DNA of 64,000 nt from CADEED01 sp035502995. Its GTDB lineage: Bacteria; Pseudomonadota; Gammaproteobacteria; Steroidobacterales; Steroidobacteraceae. This document shows, piece by piece, positions 25,588-34,394 of this stretch; positions within the stretch are counted from its first letter, which is position 1; each line of letters opens with the position of its first letter. The DNA is taken from assembly GCA_035502995.1 (NCBI GenBank), contig DATJTW010000073.1:47748-111747 (forward strand), given 5' to 3'. The notes beneath the pieces were generated by a model, which worked only from the letters and a program-made list of their open reading frames with translations, did not search any database and had not been told where the DNA came from. The position numbers and the translations under genes were made by a program.

Positions 25588-26547
25588 ATGACGCCAACCC
25601 TCGACCGCCGCCAGCTGTTGTTGGCCGGCTCGCTCGCCGCCGCCATGTCGCCGACCTTCTCCGCACCGCTGACCGAAGCCGATGGCCGCGAGATCGAGTT
25701 GTGGCCAGGCGGTTTGCCGCGCGGCGAAAAGATCACGGTGACGGAACGCATCGAGGAGCCGACGCCGGGAGCGGTGCCGCGCGATCGCTCGGTGTGGAAC
25801 GTGACGCGGCCGGTCATCAACGTGTTCGAGCCGCGCGGCACGCCGAACGGCATCACGTGGCTGGTCATCGCCGGCGGCGGATATCGCCGCGTGGTCATCG
25901 ATCGCGAGGGGTTCGACACGGCGGCGTGGCTGACCGAGCGCGGCTTCGGCGCGGCCGTGCTGCGCTATCGGCTGCCCGGTGACGGCTGGCTCGCAGGGCC
26001 GGATGCGCCGGTGCACGATGCACTGCGCGCGCTGCGCTGGCTGCGCGGGAATGCGAGCGGCAAGAAGCTGGGCATCATCGGCTTCTCGGCCGGCGGGCAT
26101 CTCGCGGCGCGGGTGATCACGGAGCCGGCGCTCGCGTACGCGCGCATCGATGCGCTGGACGAACTACCCGCGCGGCCGGACGTGGCCGTGCTGATGTATC
26201 CCGTGATCCACACGACCGGCGAGTTCGCGCACGCCGGATCCGCGCAGCACCTCGTGAAGGGTGGCGTGGCGCCGACGGATCTCGCGCTGTCGCGGTTCGA
26301 TCCGTCGCTGCAGGCGGGTGCGGCGACGCCACCGACGATGCTGGTGCATTCGGTCGACGACAAGACGGTGCCGGTCGAGAACTCGCTGCACATGTACGGC
26401 GCGTTGCGCGCCGCGGGCGTGCCCAGCGAGCTGCACGTGTTCGAGAACGGCGGTCACGGGTTCGGGCTGCGCGGCATCGACGGCAAGACGGTCGCGATCT
26501 GGCCGGAGCTGGCGCGCAACTGGGCCCTGGCGCATGCGCGCGCGTGA
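25588..26547 (+). CDS. alpha/beta hydrolase, acetyl-esterase type
   Basis: A 319-residue exported esterase. The N-terminus RRQLLLAGSLAAAM resembles a Tat or Sec signal. The nucleophile is in GFSAGGHLAAR (near residue 175), the oxyanion region is LVIAGGGYRRV, and Asp/His are in HSVDDKTVP and ENGGHGFG. This is the COG0657/BD-FAE-like group found in polysaccharide loci. In a pectin locus, removal of acetyl groups from pectin is the best guess. The next gene overlaps its end by 14 nt. Confidence 0.8.
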   Translation: MTPTLDRRQLLLAGSLAAAMSPTFSAPLTEADGREIELWPGGLPRGEKITVTERIEEPTPGAVPRDRSVWNVTRPVINVFEPRGTPNGITWLVIAGGGYRRVVIDREGFDTAAWLTERGFGAAVLRYRLPGDGWLAGPDAPVHDALRALRWLRGNASGKKLGIIGFSAGGHLAARVITEPALAYARIDALDELPARPDVAVLMYPVIHTTGEFAHAGSAQHLVKGGVAPTDLALSRFDPSLQAGAATPPTMLVHSVDDKTVPVENSLHMYGALRAAGVPSELHVFENGGHGFGLRGIDGKTVAIWPELARNWALAHARA

Positions 26548-28111
26548 GTGCCTCGACGCGGGCCGCCGCCGCTTGTTGGGCGTCGGCGCCGCCGGGGCGG
26601 CGCTGGGTGTGCTGCCGTTCCCGGTTTCGAGCGCGGGTGCGGCGGGACCGGTAGTTAGAACGATCACCGGCCGCGTGCGCGGCCGGACCGCGGCGGATCT
26701 GCAGGTGTTCCGCGGCCTGCGTTACGGCGCGGACACCGGGCCGCGGCGTTTCCAGGCGCCGGTTGCGCCTGAACCCTGGCGCGACGTGCGCGATGCGTTC
26801 GACTTCGGCGCGGCCAGCCCGCAAGGCGGCGGCGAGGCCGGACAGTCCGAGGACTGCCTGTTCCTGAACGTCGTGGCGCCGCGCGCGAAGCCCATGCGGC
26901 CGCGGCCCGTCATCGTCTACATCCATGGCGGCGCATACAGCACGGGGTCCGGTTCGAGCCCGCTGTACGACGGCGCGACGCTGTGTCGCGAGGGCGACGT
27001 GGTGGTCGTCACGGTCAACCATCGCCTCAACCTGTTCGGCTACCTCTATCTACCCGGGTTCCCCGACTCCGGGAATGCCGGCATGCTCGACCTCGTGCTG
27101 GCACTGCGCTGGGTGCGCGACAACATCGCGGCGTTCGGCGGCGATCCCGGTTGCGTGACGCTGATGGGGCAATCGGGTGGCGGCGCGAAGATCGCGACGC
27201 TGATGGCGATGCCCGCGGCCGCCGGCCTGTTCCATCGCGCCGTGACGATGAGCGGCCAGCAGGTGACGGCGTCGGGACCGCTGCACGCGGCGGGTCGCGC
27301 GAAGGCGCTGCTCGAGAAGCTGGGACCCGGCGCGGGCGTCGCGACCGTGCCGGTGGCGGAGCTGCAGCGCGCCCATGCGGCGACGGTGGATCCGTACATC
27401 GGCCGCGGCGCCTGTTACATGGGGCCGGTGCTCGATGAGCGCTCGCTGACGCGGCATCCTTTCTACCCGGACGCGCCGCCACAGTCGGCCGGCGTGCCGA
27501 TGATGATCGGCAACACGCACGACGAAACGCGTTCGCTGATCGGCCGCGGCGATCCGCGCACGTTCGATCTCGGCTGGGACGAACTGCCCGTCCGGCTCGA
27601 AGCCGAGCTGCGCGCGGATATCTCGGGCGCGTTCGTCGCGGCCGAATACCGGCGCCTGTACCCGAACTACTCGCCGGCCGACGTGTTCTTCGCCGCGACC
27701 ACGGCGGGCCGGTCGTGGCGCGCCGCGGTGATCGAGGCCGAGTTGCGCGCCGCGCAGGGCTCGCCGGCGTACACCTATCAACTCGACTGGGGCTCACCCG
27801 AAGACGGCGGCAAATGGGGCGCGTTCCACACGCTCGATATCCCGCTGATGTTCGGCACCCTCGACGCGCCCGGCTCGTTGACCGGCACCGGCGACGCCGC
27901 GCGCCGGATCTCCGCGGCGATGCGCGCCGCGTTGCTGGCCTTCGCACGCCACGGCGATCCCAACCACGCCGGCTCGACGCGCTGGGACCCGTACACCCTG
28001 CCGCGCCGCGCGACGATGGTCTTCGACGTCACCCCGACGCTGGTCGACGACCCCCGCGGCGCCGAGCGCCGATTGTTCGCCAAGGTGCCCTTCACCCAAC
28101 AGGGCACTTAA
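26534..28111 (+). CDS. type B carboxylesterase/lipase family protein
   Basis: A 525-residue exported esterase. It starts MRARECLDAGRRRLLGVGAAG, a twin-arginine-like signal. The family marks are present: EDCLFLNVVAP, IYIHGGAYSTGS-like oxyanion loop (VYIHGGAYSTGSGSS), nucleophile GQSGGGAKIA, acid Glu in NTHDETRSL, and catalytic His in AFHTLDIP. It probably cleaves ester decorations of pectin; this is inferred from context. The stop TAA lies in the left arm of the inverted repeat at 28109. Confidence 0.85.
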   Translation: MRARECLDAGRRRLLGVGAAGAALGVLPFPVSSAGAAGPVVRTITGRVRGRTAADLQVFRGLRYGADTGPRRFQAPVAPEPWRDVRDAFDFGAASPQGGGEAGQSEDCLFLNVVAPRAKPMRPRPVIVYIHGGAYSTGSGSSPLYDGATLCREGDVVVVTVNHRLNLFGYLYLPGFPDSGNAGMLDLVLALRWVRDNIAAFGGDPGCVTLMGQSGGGAKIATLMAMPAAAGLFHRAVTMSGQQVTASGPLHAAGRAKALLEKLGPGAGVATVPVAELQRAHAATVDPYIGRGACYMGPVLDERSLTRHPFYPDAPPQSAGVPMMIGNTHDETRSLIGRGDPRTFDLGWDELPVRLEAELRADISGAFVAAEYRRLYPNYSPADVFFAATTAGRSWRAAVIEAELRAAQGSPAYTYQLDWGSPEDGGKWGAFHTLDIPLMFGTLDAPGSLTGTGDAARRISAAMRAALLAFARHGDPNHAGSTRWDPYTLPRRATMVFDVTPTLVDDPRGAERRLFAKVPFTQQGT

Positions 28112-28156
28112 TGGGGACAGTCCCCGATTGCTAGCAAACGGGGACTGTCCCCATTA
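28109..28156. repeat. 48-bp perfect inverted repeat between convergent genes
   Basis: Two perfect 18-bp arms (28109-28126, 28139-28156) read TAATGGGGACAGTCCCCG and its complement. The 12-nt spacer itself holds the palindrome TTGCTAGCAA. The TAA at each outer end is the stop codon of one of the two convergent genes. Each arm also has an internal GGGGACAGTCCCC palindrome. A bidirectional terminator or an REP-type mobile palindrome are both plausible. Confidence 0.8.
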
Positions 28157-29425
28157 CCGCGGCGTCATCGTGTCGAGGTCCCACTTCGCGGGATCGAACG
28201 CCTGCGTGGTCGCGCCATCGCGCGGATAACCGCCCCACACCGACTGGCTGTCGATGATGAAGCCGCGGCCCTCGATGGTGTCCGCGACCACGCGCGCATC
28301 TTCATGGTCGCGATCCCAGTTCCGCGCGCCGGCATTTTTGATCACGTGATCCTGCACGGCGCTGGCCGGCAGCGGCGTCACGCCGAAGATCGGCTGCGGC
28401 GCGAGCTTCAGGATCTTCACGGGCGCCGTCGTGTACGAGCCGCGCATCGGCAGCGGGTTCCCGATGCGGTCGACCGCGAGGTTGTCCTTCTCGTACAGTG
28501 CGAGATCGCCCGAGCCGCCGACCATCACCAGCGCGATCTTGTCGACCGTCGACTGGCCGCCGCGCAACACGTTGCCGATCACCGTCATCTCGCCGATCTG
28601 GTACGGGTGATCGCCCCACTCCTCCGCGATCAGGTTGTAGTGGATCGCGCGCTGGCCCGGGTCGTAGATGAGGTTGTTGATGATCGCGCCGTGCACGCCG
28701 CCCTTGAACAGCGGCGAGCGCTCCTTGTCGTGCGCGTAGAGATTTCCCACGATCAGGATGTCGGTGACGTTGTCGTGGATCAGCGAGCCCTTCGAATGTT
28801 CGCCCTTCACGTGCACGGAATCCGCGAGGCCTTCCGCGATGATGTTGTTGCTGAAGGTGATGCGGTGCGACGTGCCCTTGCGCCATTCCTCGGGCGTGTT
28901 GCCGGTGAAGCGCGGACCCGACGCCGAGAGGTTCTCGTCGGTTGCCCAGGTCAGCGAGCAGTGATCGACGATGACGTCGTACGCGCCGCCGAGCGTCGAG
29001 ATCGCGTCGTAGTCGTTGCCCGAGAGCCGCGGACGGCCGCCATCACCGGGGCGGACGCGGATGTGGCGGATCACGACGTCGTGCGTCGCGATGTCGATGC
29101 CGCCGCGGATCAGCGTGACGCCCGGCGCCGGCGCGGTCTGTCCGGCGATAGTTAGATAGGGCTCGGTGATCTTCACGGTGCTCTCGGCGAGGTCGATGAC
29201 GCCGCCGACCTCGAACACCACGATGCGTTTGCCCGCCTTCTTCACCGCCTCGAGGAACGAACCCGGGCCGGTCGGCGCCAGCGTCGTCACGCGGATGATC
29301 TCGCCGCCCCGCCCGCCCGGCGTCGTCGCGGCGGCGCCCATCGCCCCCGGGAATGCCAGCTGCGGTTCGGCCGCCGCGGCCAGGCCCGCCAGCATCGACG
29401 CGATCACAAAAGCGCGAATCAACAT
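28154..29425 (-). CDS. pectate lyase (right-handed beta-helix, PL1-like)
   Basis: A 423-residue secreted lyase that cleaves polygalacturonate by beta-elimination. The signal peptide is MLIRAFVIASMLAGLAAAAE. The start of the mature enzyme, FPGAMGAAATTPGGRGGEIIRVTTL, with PGSFLEAV and GGVIDLAESTVKI, is the usual bacterial PL1 opening. The beta-helix core has VIRHIRVRPGD, DVIVDHCSLTWATDEN and a string of Asn-rich turns (FSNNIIAEGL, VGNLYAHD). ATG 29425 is preceded by a GGGGGGA site. It diverges from the hydratase gene, with a LacI operator between. Confidence 0.87.
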   Translation of the reverse strand: MLIRAFVIASMLAGLAAAAEPQLAFPGAMGAAATTPGGRGGEIIRVTTLAPTGPGSFLEAVKKAGKRIVVFEVGGVIDLAESTVKITEPYLTIAGQTAPAPGVTLIRGGIDIATHDVVIRHIRVRPGDGGRPRLSGNDYDAISTLGGAYDVIVDHCSLTWATDENLSASGPRFTGNTPEEWRKGTSHRITFSNNIIAEGLADSVHVKGEHSKGSLIHDNVTDILIVGNLYAHDKERSPLFKGGVHGAIINNLIYDPGQRAIHYNLIAEEWGDHPYQIGEMTVIGNVLRGGQSTVDKIALVMVGGSGDLALYEKDNLAVDRIGNPLPMRGSYTTAPVKILKLAPQPIFGVTPLPASAVQDHVIKNAGARNWDRDHEDARVVADTIEGRGFIIDSQSVWGGYPRDGATTQAFDPAKWDLDTMTPR

Positions 29426-29452
29426 GCAGATGTCCCCCCGAAACATTGAAAA

Positions 29453-29466
29453 TGACACCGGTTTCC
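29453..29466. promoter_or_regulatory. LacI-type operator between pectate lyase and hydratase genes
   Basis: TGACACCGGTTTCC matches the operator at 31584 over all 14 bases and has the same TGACACCGGT core as 22586. It lies in the 91-nt divergent gap, just upstream of a TATAAC -10-like hexamer (29470-29475) for the rightward gene, so one site may control both directions. Confidence 0.65.
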
Positions 29467-29516
29467 CTATATAACATCGCCACAAGGAAAGCGCTCGACA
29501 AAGAAGGTCTCGTATC

Positions 29517-30341
29517 TTGGTTTCCGTTGTTTCCGACCTCGCGTTCGACGCCCGGGGGGTGGCCGCCGAATTCGTGAAGGCGCGGCGCTCTGCCGGCTCG
29601 TTCACGAAATATCCCGGCGGCATTCCCGCCGATCTCGCCGCCGCGTATCGCTGCCAGGAGGAGGCCATCGCCCTCTGGGACGACACGATCGCCGGCTGGA
29701 AAGTCGGCTGGATTCCCGAACCGCACAGCCTCAAGTACGGCGCGCAGCGACTGGTCGGTCCGATCTTCCGCCGCGGCGTGCAACGTTCACTGCCCGGCAG
29801 TGTCAACGAGGCGCCCGTGTTCGCGCAGGGCTTCGCGGCCGTCGAAGCCGAGTTCGTGTTCCAGCTCGCGAAGGACGCGCCGGCCACCGTGGCCGAATGG
29901 ACGCCCGAAACCGCACGGCGTTTCGTGCGCACGATGTACATCGGCATCGAGATCGCGAGCAGCCCGCTGCAGAACATCAACGACTTCGGCGCGGCCGTGG
30001 TGGTCAGCGACTTCGGCAACAACGCCGGCCTGCTGCTCGGCCCCGAAGTGCCGGACTGGCAGGCACGCGCGCCCGAGACCCTGCACTGCGAGACGCGCAT
30101 CGACGGCACGTTGGTCGGCCAGGGTTCGGCCGCGGCCGTCAGCGGCGGGCCGCTGACCGCGCTCGCCTTCGCGCTGCGCTGTAACGCGCTGCGCGGCCGG
30201 CCGCTGCGCGCCGGCGACTACGTGTCCACCGGAGCAGCCACGGGTGTCCACTCGATCGCCGCGGGACAGACCGCCGAGGCAATCTTCACCGGCCTCGGCA
30301 CGCTGAAGTGCCGCATCGTGCCGATGAAACCGGTGGAATAG
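29517..30341 (+). CDS. 2-keto-4-pentenoate hydratase-like (MhpD/FAH superfamily) protein
   Basis: A 274-residue protein of the MhpD-like group of the fumarylacetoacetase superfamily. Seen motifs: GWKVGWIPEP, the metal-ligand region VEAEFVFQLAKD, IGIEIASSPLQNINDFGAAVVVSDFGNN and GDYVSTGAATGV. The TTG start at 29517 has AAGAAGG ten bases upstream. In a pectin locus it may hydrate or cleave a 2-keto-deoxy sugar acid, but this is unproven; family members usually act in aromatic meta-cleavage. Confidence 0.75.
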   Translation: MVSVVSDLAFDARGVAAEFVKARRSAGSFTKYPGGIPADLAAAYRCQEEAIALWDDTIAGWKVGWIPEPHSLKYGAQRLVGPIFRRGVQRSLPGSVNEAPVFAQGFAAVEAEFVFQLAKDAPATVAEWTPETARRFVRTMYIGIEIASSPLQNINDFGAAVVVSDFGNNAGLLLGPEVPDWQARAPETLHCETRIDGTLVGQGSAAAVSGGPLTALAFALRCNALRGRPLRAGDYVSTGAATGVHSIAAGQTAEAIFTGLGTLKCRIVPMKPVE

Positions 30342-30394
30342 CCTCGTTGTCCGGGGGACAAGCGCGCCCCCGAAACACGTAGAATCCCCCACCC

Positions 30395-31501
30395 ATGACA
30401 AGGCCCCGCAAGAAGAGCGCCCCCGCCCGCACCACGCCCAAGGTGCCGGTGCCCGTCAAGGTGAGCACCGGCATCAAGCCCGGCCGCAACGCCACCATCA
30501 ACGACATCGCGCGGCTCGCCAGCGTGTCGAAGAAGACCGTCTCGCGCGTCATCAACCAGTCGCCGCTGGTGCAGGAAGCGACGCGCGCGCGCATCCAGGC
30601 CGTCATAGACAAGTTCGGCTACGTGCCGGACCCGCAGGCGCGCGGTCTCGCATTCCGCAAGGCGTTCCTGATCGGCATCGTCTACGACAACCCGAACGCG
30701 CAGTACATCGTGAACTCGATGGAAGGCGCGCTCGAAGCCGTGCGCAACACCGAATACGAAGTCGTCGTGCATCCCTGCGACCGCAAGAAGCCGGACTTCA
30801 TCACCGGCGTGCGCCGTTTCGTCGAGCGGCAGAAGCTGCGCGGCGTCATCCTGCTGCCGCCCGTCTCCGAGAACGACGAGCTGACCCGCGCACTGACCGC
30901 GGCCGACTGCGCCTACGTGCGCATCACGTACACGCAGCTCGACGACCCGGCGCGGCTGGTCATCTCGAACGACCGGCTCGCCGTCGCCGAGGTGGCGAAC
31001 TACCTCGTGTCGCTGGGCCACAAGCGCATCGGCTACATCGCCGGTCCGTCGGGCTTCCGCTCCGCCGCCGAACGACTGGCCGGCTTCCGCGAGGCGCTCG
31101 ATGCGCGCGGCGTGGCGTTGCCGGGCGAACTGATCGTCGAGGGCGGTTACACGTACGAGTCCGGCGTCGCCGGCGGCGAGAAACTGCTGGCGATGAATCC
31201 GCGGCCCACCGCCATCTTCGCCAGCAACGACGAGATGGCCGCGGGCGTGTACCGCGTCGCGAACAAGATCGGCCTCGCGATCCCCGGCGATCTGTCGATC
31301 GTCGGCTTCGACGACGGCCCGCTGGCCGCGCGGCTGCTGCCGTCGCTGACCACGATCCGGCTGCCGATCCGCGAGCTCGGCCGGCTGGCGGCGAACAAGA
31401 TCCTGCATCCCGAGGCCGCAGGCGGCACCCATGCGATGGTGACGCCGCTCGAGCCGCATCTCGTCATCCGCGATTCCTGCCAGCCGCCTCGCCAGGGCTG
31501 A
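30395..31501 (+). CDS. LacI family transcriptional regulator (pectin locus)
   Basis: A 368-residue repressor. After a basic N-terminal tail, the LacI HTH is ATINDIARLASVSKKTVSRVINQSPLVQEATRARIQ (about residues 30-65), followed by a hinge and a periplasmic-binding-type effector domain with GYIAGPSGFRSAAERLAGFREAL and FASNDEMAAG. It lies between the hydratase and kduI genes. It probably binds the three TGACACCGGT sites and senses a pectin breakdown intermediate, a role like LacI-type regulators of uronate loci. The effector is not known. Confidence 0.87.
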   Translation: MTRPRKKSAPARTTPKVPVPVKVSTGIKPGRNATINDIARLASVSKKTVSRVINQSPLVQEATRARIQAVIDKFGYVPDPQARGLAFRKAFLIGIVYDNPNAQYIVNSMEGALEAVRNTEYEVVVHPCDRKKPDFITGVRRFVERQKLRGVILLPPVSENDELTRALTAADCAYVRITYTQLDDPARLVISNDRLAVAEVANYLVSLGHKRIGYIAGPSGFRSAAERLAGFREALDARGVALPGELIVEGGYTYESGVAGGEKLLAMNPRPTAIFASNDEMAAGVYRVANKIGLAIPGDLSIVGFDDGPLAARLLPSLTTIRLPIRELGRLAANKILHPEAAGGTHAMVTPLEPHLVIRDSCQPPRQG

Positions 31502-31583
31502 CTCATCACGGCTGGCGCCCACTCTTCAGCGGCGCCGACGAGGCGCCGTCCGTGAATGTGAAGGGTGGCTGCGCTCGCCCTGA

Positions 31584-31597
31584 TGACACCGGTTTCC
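31584..31597. promoter_or_regulatory. LacI-type operator upstream of kduI
   Basis: TGACACCGGTTTCC, identical to the site at 29453. It sits 60 nt before the kduI start. A TAGAAT -10-like hexamer lies at 31617-31622, so the operator would flank or overlap the -35 region. Confidence 0.65.
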
Positions 31598-31656
31598 TAG
31601 GCCGTGGCAGACCGGGTAGAATCCCGGCCCCGCTTCCGCCCCGACACGAGTCCATC

Positions 31657-32493
31657 ATGAAGTTCGAAACGCGCCACGCCGCCCACCAGAGCATCGTCCA
31701 GACCGCCGACACCGCGAAGCTGCGCGAGCTGTTCCACATCAGCGGCTTCTTCGTGGCGGACGACGTCCACCTGACGTTCAGCCACATCGAACGCATGATC
31801 GTCGGCGGCGTGATGCCGGTGACGAAGACGGTCGAGCTGAACGAAGTGCCGGCGCTCAACAAGGGCCCGTTCCTCGCGCGCCGCGAGCTGGGCATCATCA
31901 ACGTCGGCGGCCCCGGCAAGGTGACGGTCGACGGCAAGAGCACGGCGCTGGCCGCGCGCGAAGGCCTGTACGTGCCGCAGGGCACGAACACGCTGGCGTT
32001 CTCGTCGGATTCGAAGGACGCGCCGGCGAAGTTCTACCTCGCGAGCACGCCGGCGCACGCGCGCTACGAGACCGTGAAGATCGATCTCGCGAAGGCCAAC
32101 CCGATGCCGGTCGGCTCCGCCGCCACCGCCAACGAACGCACCATCTACCAGTACATCAATCCCGACATCTGCAAGTCGGCGCAGCTGCTGATGGGGCTGA
32201 CCTCGCTCAAGGAAGGCAGCGTCTGGAACACGATGCCCTGCCACCTGCACGAGCGCCGCTCGGAGACGTACTTCTACTTCGACCTGAAACCCGACGCGCG
32301 CGTCGTGCACATCATGGGCGAGCCGCACGAGACGCGGCACCTCTTCGTCGCGAACGAAGAGGCGGTCATCGCGCCGCCGTGGTCGATCCACACCGGTTGC
32401 GGCACGACCAACTACAGCTTCATCTGGGCGATGGGCGGCGAGAACCAGGAATACAAGGACGTGGCCTGGGTGCCGATGAACGTGCTGAAGTGA
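31657..32493 (+). CDS. kduI: 5-dehydro-4-deoxy-D-glucuronate isomerase
   Basis: It isomerises 4-deoxy-L-threo-5-hexosulose uronate to 3-deoxy-D-glycero-2,5-hexodiulosonate in pectin breakdown. Its 278 residues equal the length of E. coli KduI. The zinc ligands are visible in PCHLHERRSE (two His, one Glu) and WSIHTGCG. GVMPVTKTVELNE and GTTNYSFIWAMGGENQEY are family blocks. Its stop overlaps the GTG of kduD (GTGA), so they are coupled. Confidence 0.95.
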   Translation: MKFETRHAAHQSIVQTADTAKLRELFHISGFFVADDVHLTFSHIERMIVGGVMPVTKTVELNEVPALNKGPFLARRELGIINVGGPGKVTVDGKSTALAAREGLYVPQGTNTLAFSSDSKDAPAKFYLASTPAHARYETVKIDLAKANPMPVGSAATANERTIYQYINPDICKSAQLLMGLTSLKEGSVWNTMPCHLHERRSETYFYFDLKPDARVVHIMGEPHETRHLFVANEEAVIAPPWSIHTGCGTTNYSFIWAMGGENQEYKDVAWVPMNVLK

Positions 32494-33245
32494 ACAATCC
32501 TTTCGATCTCACGGGCCGCGTCGCTGCCGTCACCGGCGCGAACACCGGCATCGGCCGCGGCATCGCCGAGGCGCTGGCTGCCGCCGGCGCCGACGTCGCG
32601 TGCATCGGCCGCAGCGATCCGGCGGAAACGCTGAAGAGCATTCGCGCGCTCGGCCGCCGCGGTCACTGGGTGAAGGCGGACCTGGGCGAGAAGCCGGACC
32701 ACGCCGCCATCGTCGCCGACGTCGTCGCGGCGCTCGGCGGACTGCACGTGCTGGTGAACAACGCCGGCATCATCCGCCGCAACAACGCCATCGATTTCAC
32801 CGAGTCCGACTGGGACGCGGTGCTCGACGTGAACCTGAAGTCGGTGTTCTTCCTGTCGCAGGCCGCCGCGCGCCACATGATCCCGAAGGGCGGCGGCAAG
32901 ATCATCAACATCGCATCGATGCTGTCGTTCCAGGGCGGCATCCGCGTGCCCTCGTACACCGCCAGCAAGAGCGGCATCGCCGGCCTCACGAAGCTGCTGG
33001 CCAACGAGTGGGCAGGCAGCGGCATCAACGTGAACGCGATCGCGCCCGGCTACTTCGCGACCAACAACACGGCGGCGCTGCAGGCCGACGTGAAGCGGAA
33101 TGCCGAAATCCTCGGGCGCATCCCGGCGGGACGCTGGGGCGATCCGAAGGACCTGGGCGGCGCGGCGGTCTTCCTCGCCTCGAGCGCGTCGAGCTACGTC
33201 CAGGGCGTGGTCCTCCCCGTCGACGGCGGCTGGCTGGCGCGCTGA
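32490..33245 (+). CDS. kduD: 2-dehydro-3-deoxy-D-gluconate 5-dehydrogenase
   Basis: An SDR enzyme that reduces the KduI product to 2-keto-3-deoxygluconate. It has 251 residues (E. coli 253), begins NNPFDLTGRVAAVTGANTGIGRG at a GTG start, and has NNAG, IASMLSFQGG and YTASKSG. The IRRNNAIDFTESDWDAVLDVNLKSVFFLSQAA stretch is characteristic of KduD. The downstream KdgK and KdgA steps are not in this window. Confidence 0.93.
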   Translation: MNNPFDLTGRVAAVTGANTGIGRGIAEALAAAGADVACIGRSDPAETLKSIRALGRRGHWVKADLGEKPDHAAIVADVVAALGGLHVLVNNAGIIRRNNAIDFTESDWDAVLDVNLKSVFFLSQAAARHMIPKGGGKIINIASMLSFQGGIRVPSYTASKSGIAGLTKLLANEWAGSGINVNAIAPGYFATNNTAALQADVKRNAEILGRIPAGRWGDPKDLGGAAVFLASSASSYVQGVVLPVDGGWLAR

Positions 33246-33270
33246 CGCGCGATCCGGCCGACGCCGGTAT

Positions 33271-33299
33271 CATGTCGGCTCTCTCCGGGAGCCGACATG
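33271..33299 (+). promoter_or_regulatory. hairpin covering the ribosome site and start codon of the MBL gene
   Basis: CATGTCGGCT (33271-33280) pairs perfectly with AGCCGACATG (33290-33299) around a 9-nt loop. The 3' arm contains the ATG at 33297 and the loop-side GGGAG is the ribosome site, so the stem would block initiation unless it is opened, for instance by ribosomes finishing kduD. Confidence 0.6.
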
Positions 33300-34394
33300 G
33301 AACGACCCTTCCGCGAATCATCCCGGCGGCGCCTGAGGGCCGCCTTCATCGGCGCGTGCGCAATCGCGTGCCTGGCGGCGTCCGCGCACGCGGCCGATCA
33401 CGTCGACATCACGTGGATGTCGATCGCGAACCTGCATCTCGATCTCGGCAGCACGCGCCTCGTCGCGGATGGCTACATCACGCGGCTGCCGCAGGACCTG
33501 TTCTCCGGCGGCGGTGGCGGACTGCTGCAGACGAGCCGCCGTGCGACGCCCGATGCGGCGGCGGTCCGCGAAGTGTTCGACGCGATCGGCGGCAAGCGCG
33601 CGGTGAACCTGCTGATCACCGGCCACAGCCATTTCGACCACTCGTTCGACACGCCGGAATGGGCGCGGCTCTCGGGCGCGCGCATCGTCGGCTCGACCAC
33701 CACCTGCCTGCAGGTGCAGGCGGCGAAGATTCCCGCCGCGCGCTGCCGGTCCGTGTCGGGTGGCGAGGAGATCGCCCTCGGCGACGGCGTGCGGATGTTC
33801 GTGGTGCGCTGGAACCACAGTGGCGATCCGGCGAAGAATCCCGAGCAGCACGACGCGGTCGAGCTGAAGTCAGTGCCCGTCGCCGACGCGCAGGGCGGCC
33901 TGCGTGCCGGTGTCGCCGAGGATTTCCCGAACGGCGGCGGCAACCGCGCCTATCTGTTCGTCGTCGCCACCCGCGATGGCCCGCTGTCGCTGTTCTTCCA
34001 GGATTCCGCCAGCGCCGTGGATCTCGAGGCGCCGATCGTCATCGACGGCCACGACTACGGCGCGCCGCTGGCGAATCTGCGCCGCGCGCTCGCCGCGGCG
34101 AAGCTCGACCACGTCGACCTGTGGGTAGCCACCGGCGGCGCCGACGTCGCCGCGCTGGTGTTGCCGGTGCTGAAGCCGGCGGCCTATCTACCGGTGCACT
34201 GGGACGGCCTGTTCCGGCCGTTCAAGGCCGGACCGCCCGGACCGTTCTCCGACCCGCCGCTCGAGAAGATGCTGGCGGCCGCCGGCGTGAAGCTGGTGGC
34301 GCCCGCGCACTACATGGACCGATGGCGGCTCGACCGTTCCGGCGTCCACACGCTCGACAACGCGGCCGTGCAACGCCGGCTCGGCCTGCCCTGA
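33297..34394 (+). CDS. exported MBL-fold metallohydrolase
   Basis: A 365-residue protein with a signal peptide (ends SAHAADH near residue 34) and a metallo-beta-lactamase fold. The metal motif is TGHSHFDHSFD; the later His ligands may be RWNHSG and VHWDG. SGGGGGLLQTSRRATPDAAAV is an unusual Gly-rich loop. It lies between kduD and a beta-hydroxyacid dehydrogenase with which it overlaps by one base (TGATG). The substrate is unknown. Confidence 0.8.
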   Translation: MERPFRESSRRRLRAAFIGACAIACLAASAHAADHVDITWMSIANLHLDLGSTRLVADGYITRLPQDLFSGGGGGLLQTSRRATPDAAAVREVFDAIGGKRAVNLLITGHSHFDHSFDTPEWARLSGARIVGSTTTCLQVQAAKIPAARCRSVSGGEEIALGDGVRMFVVRWNHSGDPAKNPEQHDAVELKSVPVADAQGGLRAGVAEDFPNGGGNRAYLFVVATRDGPLSLFFQDSASAVDLEAPIVIDGHDYGAPLANLRRALAAAKLDHVDLWVATGGADVAALVLPVLKPAAYLPVHWDGLFRPFKAGPPGPFSDPPLEKMLAAAGVKLVAPAHYMDRWRLDRSGVHTLDNAAVQRRLGLP

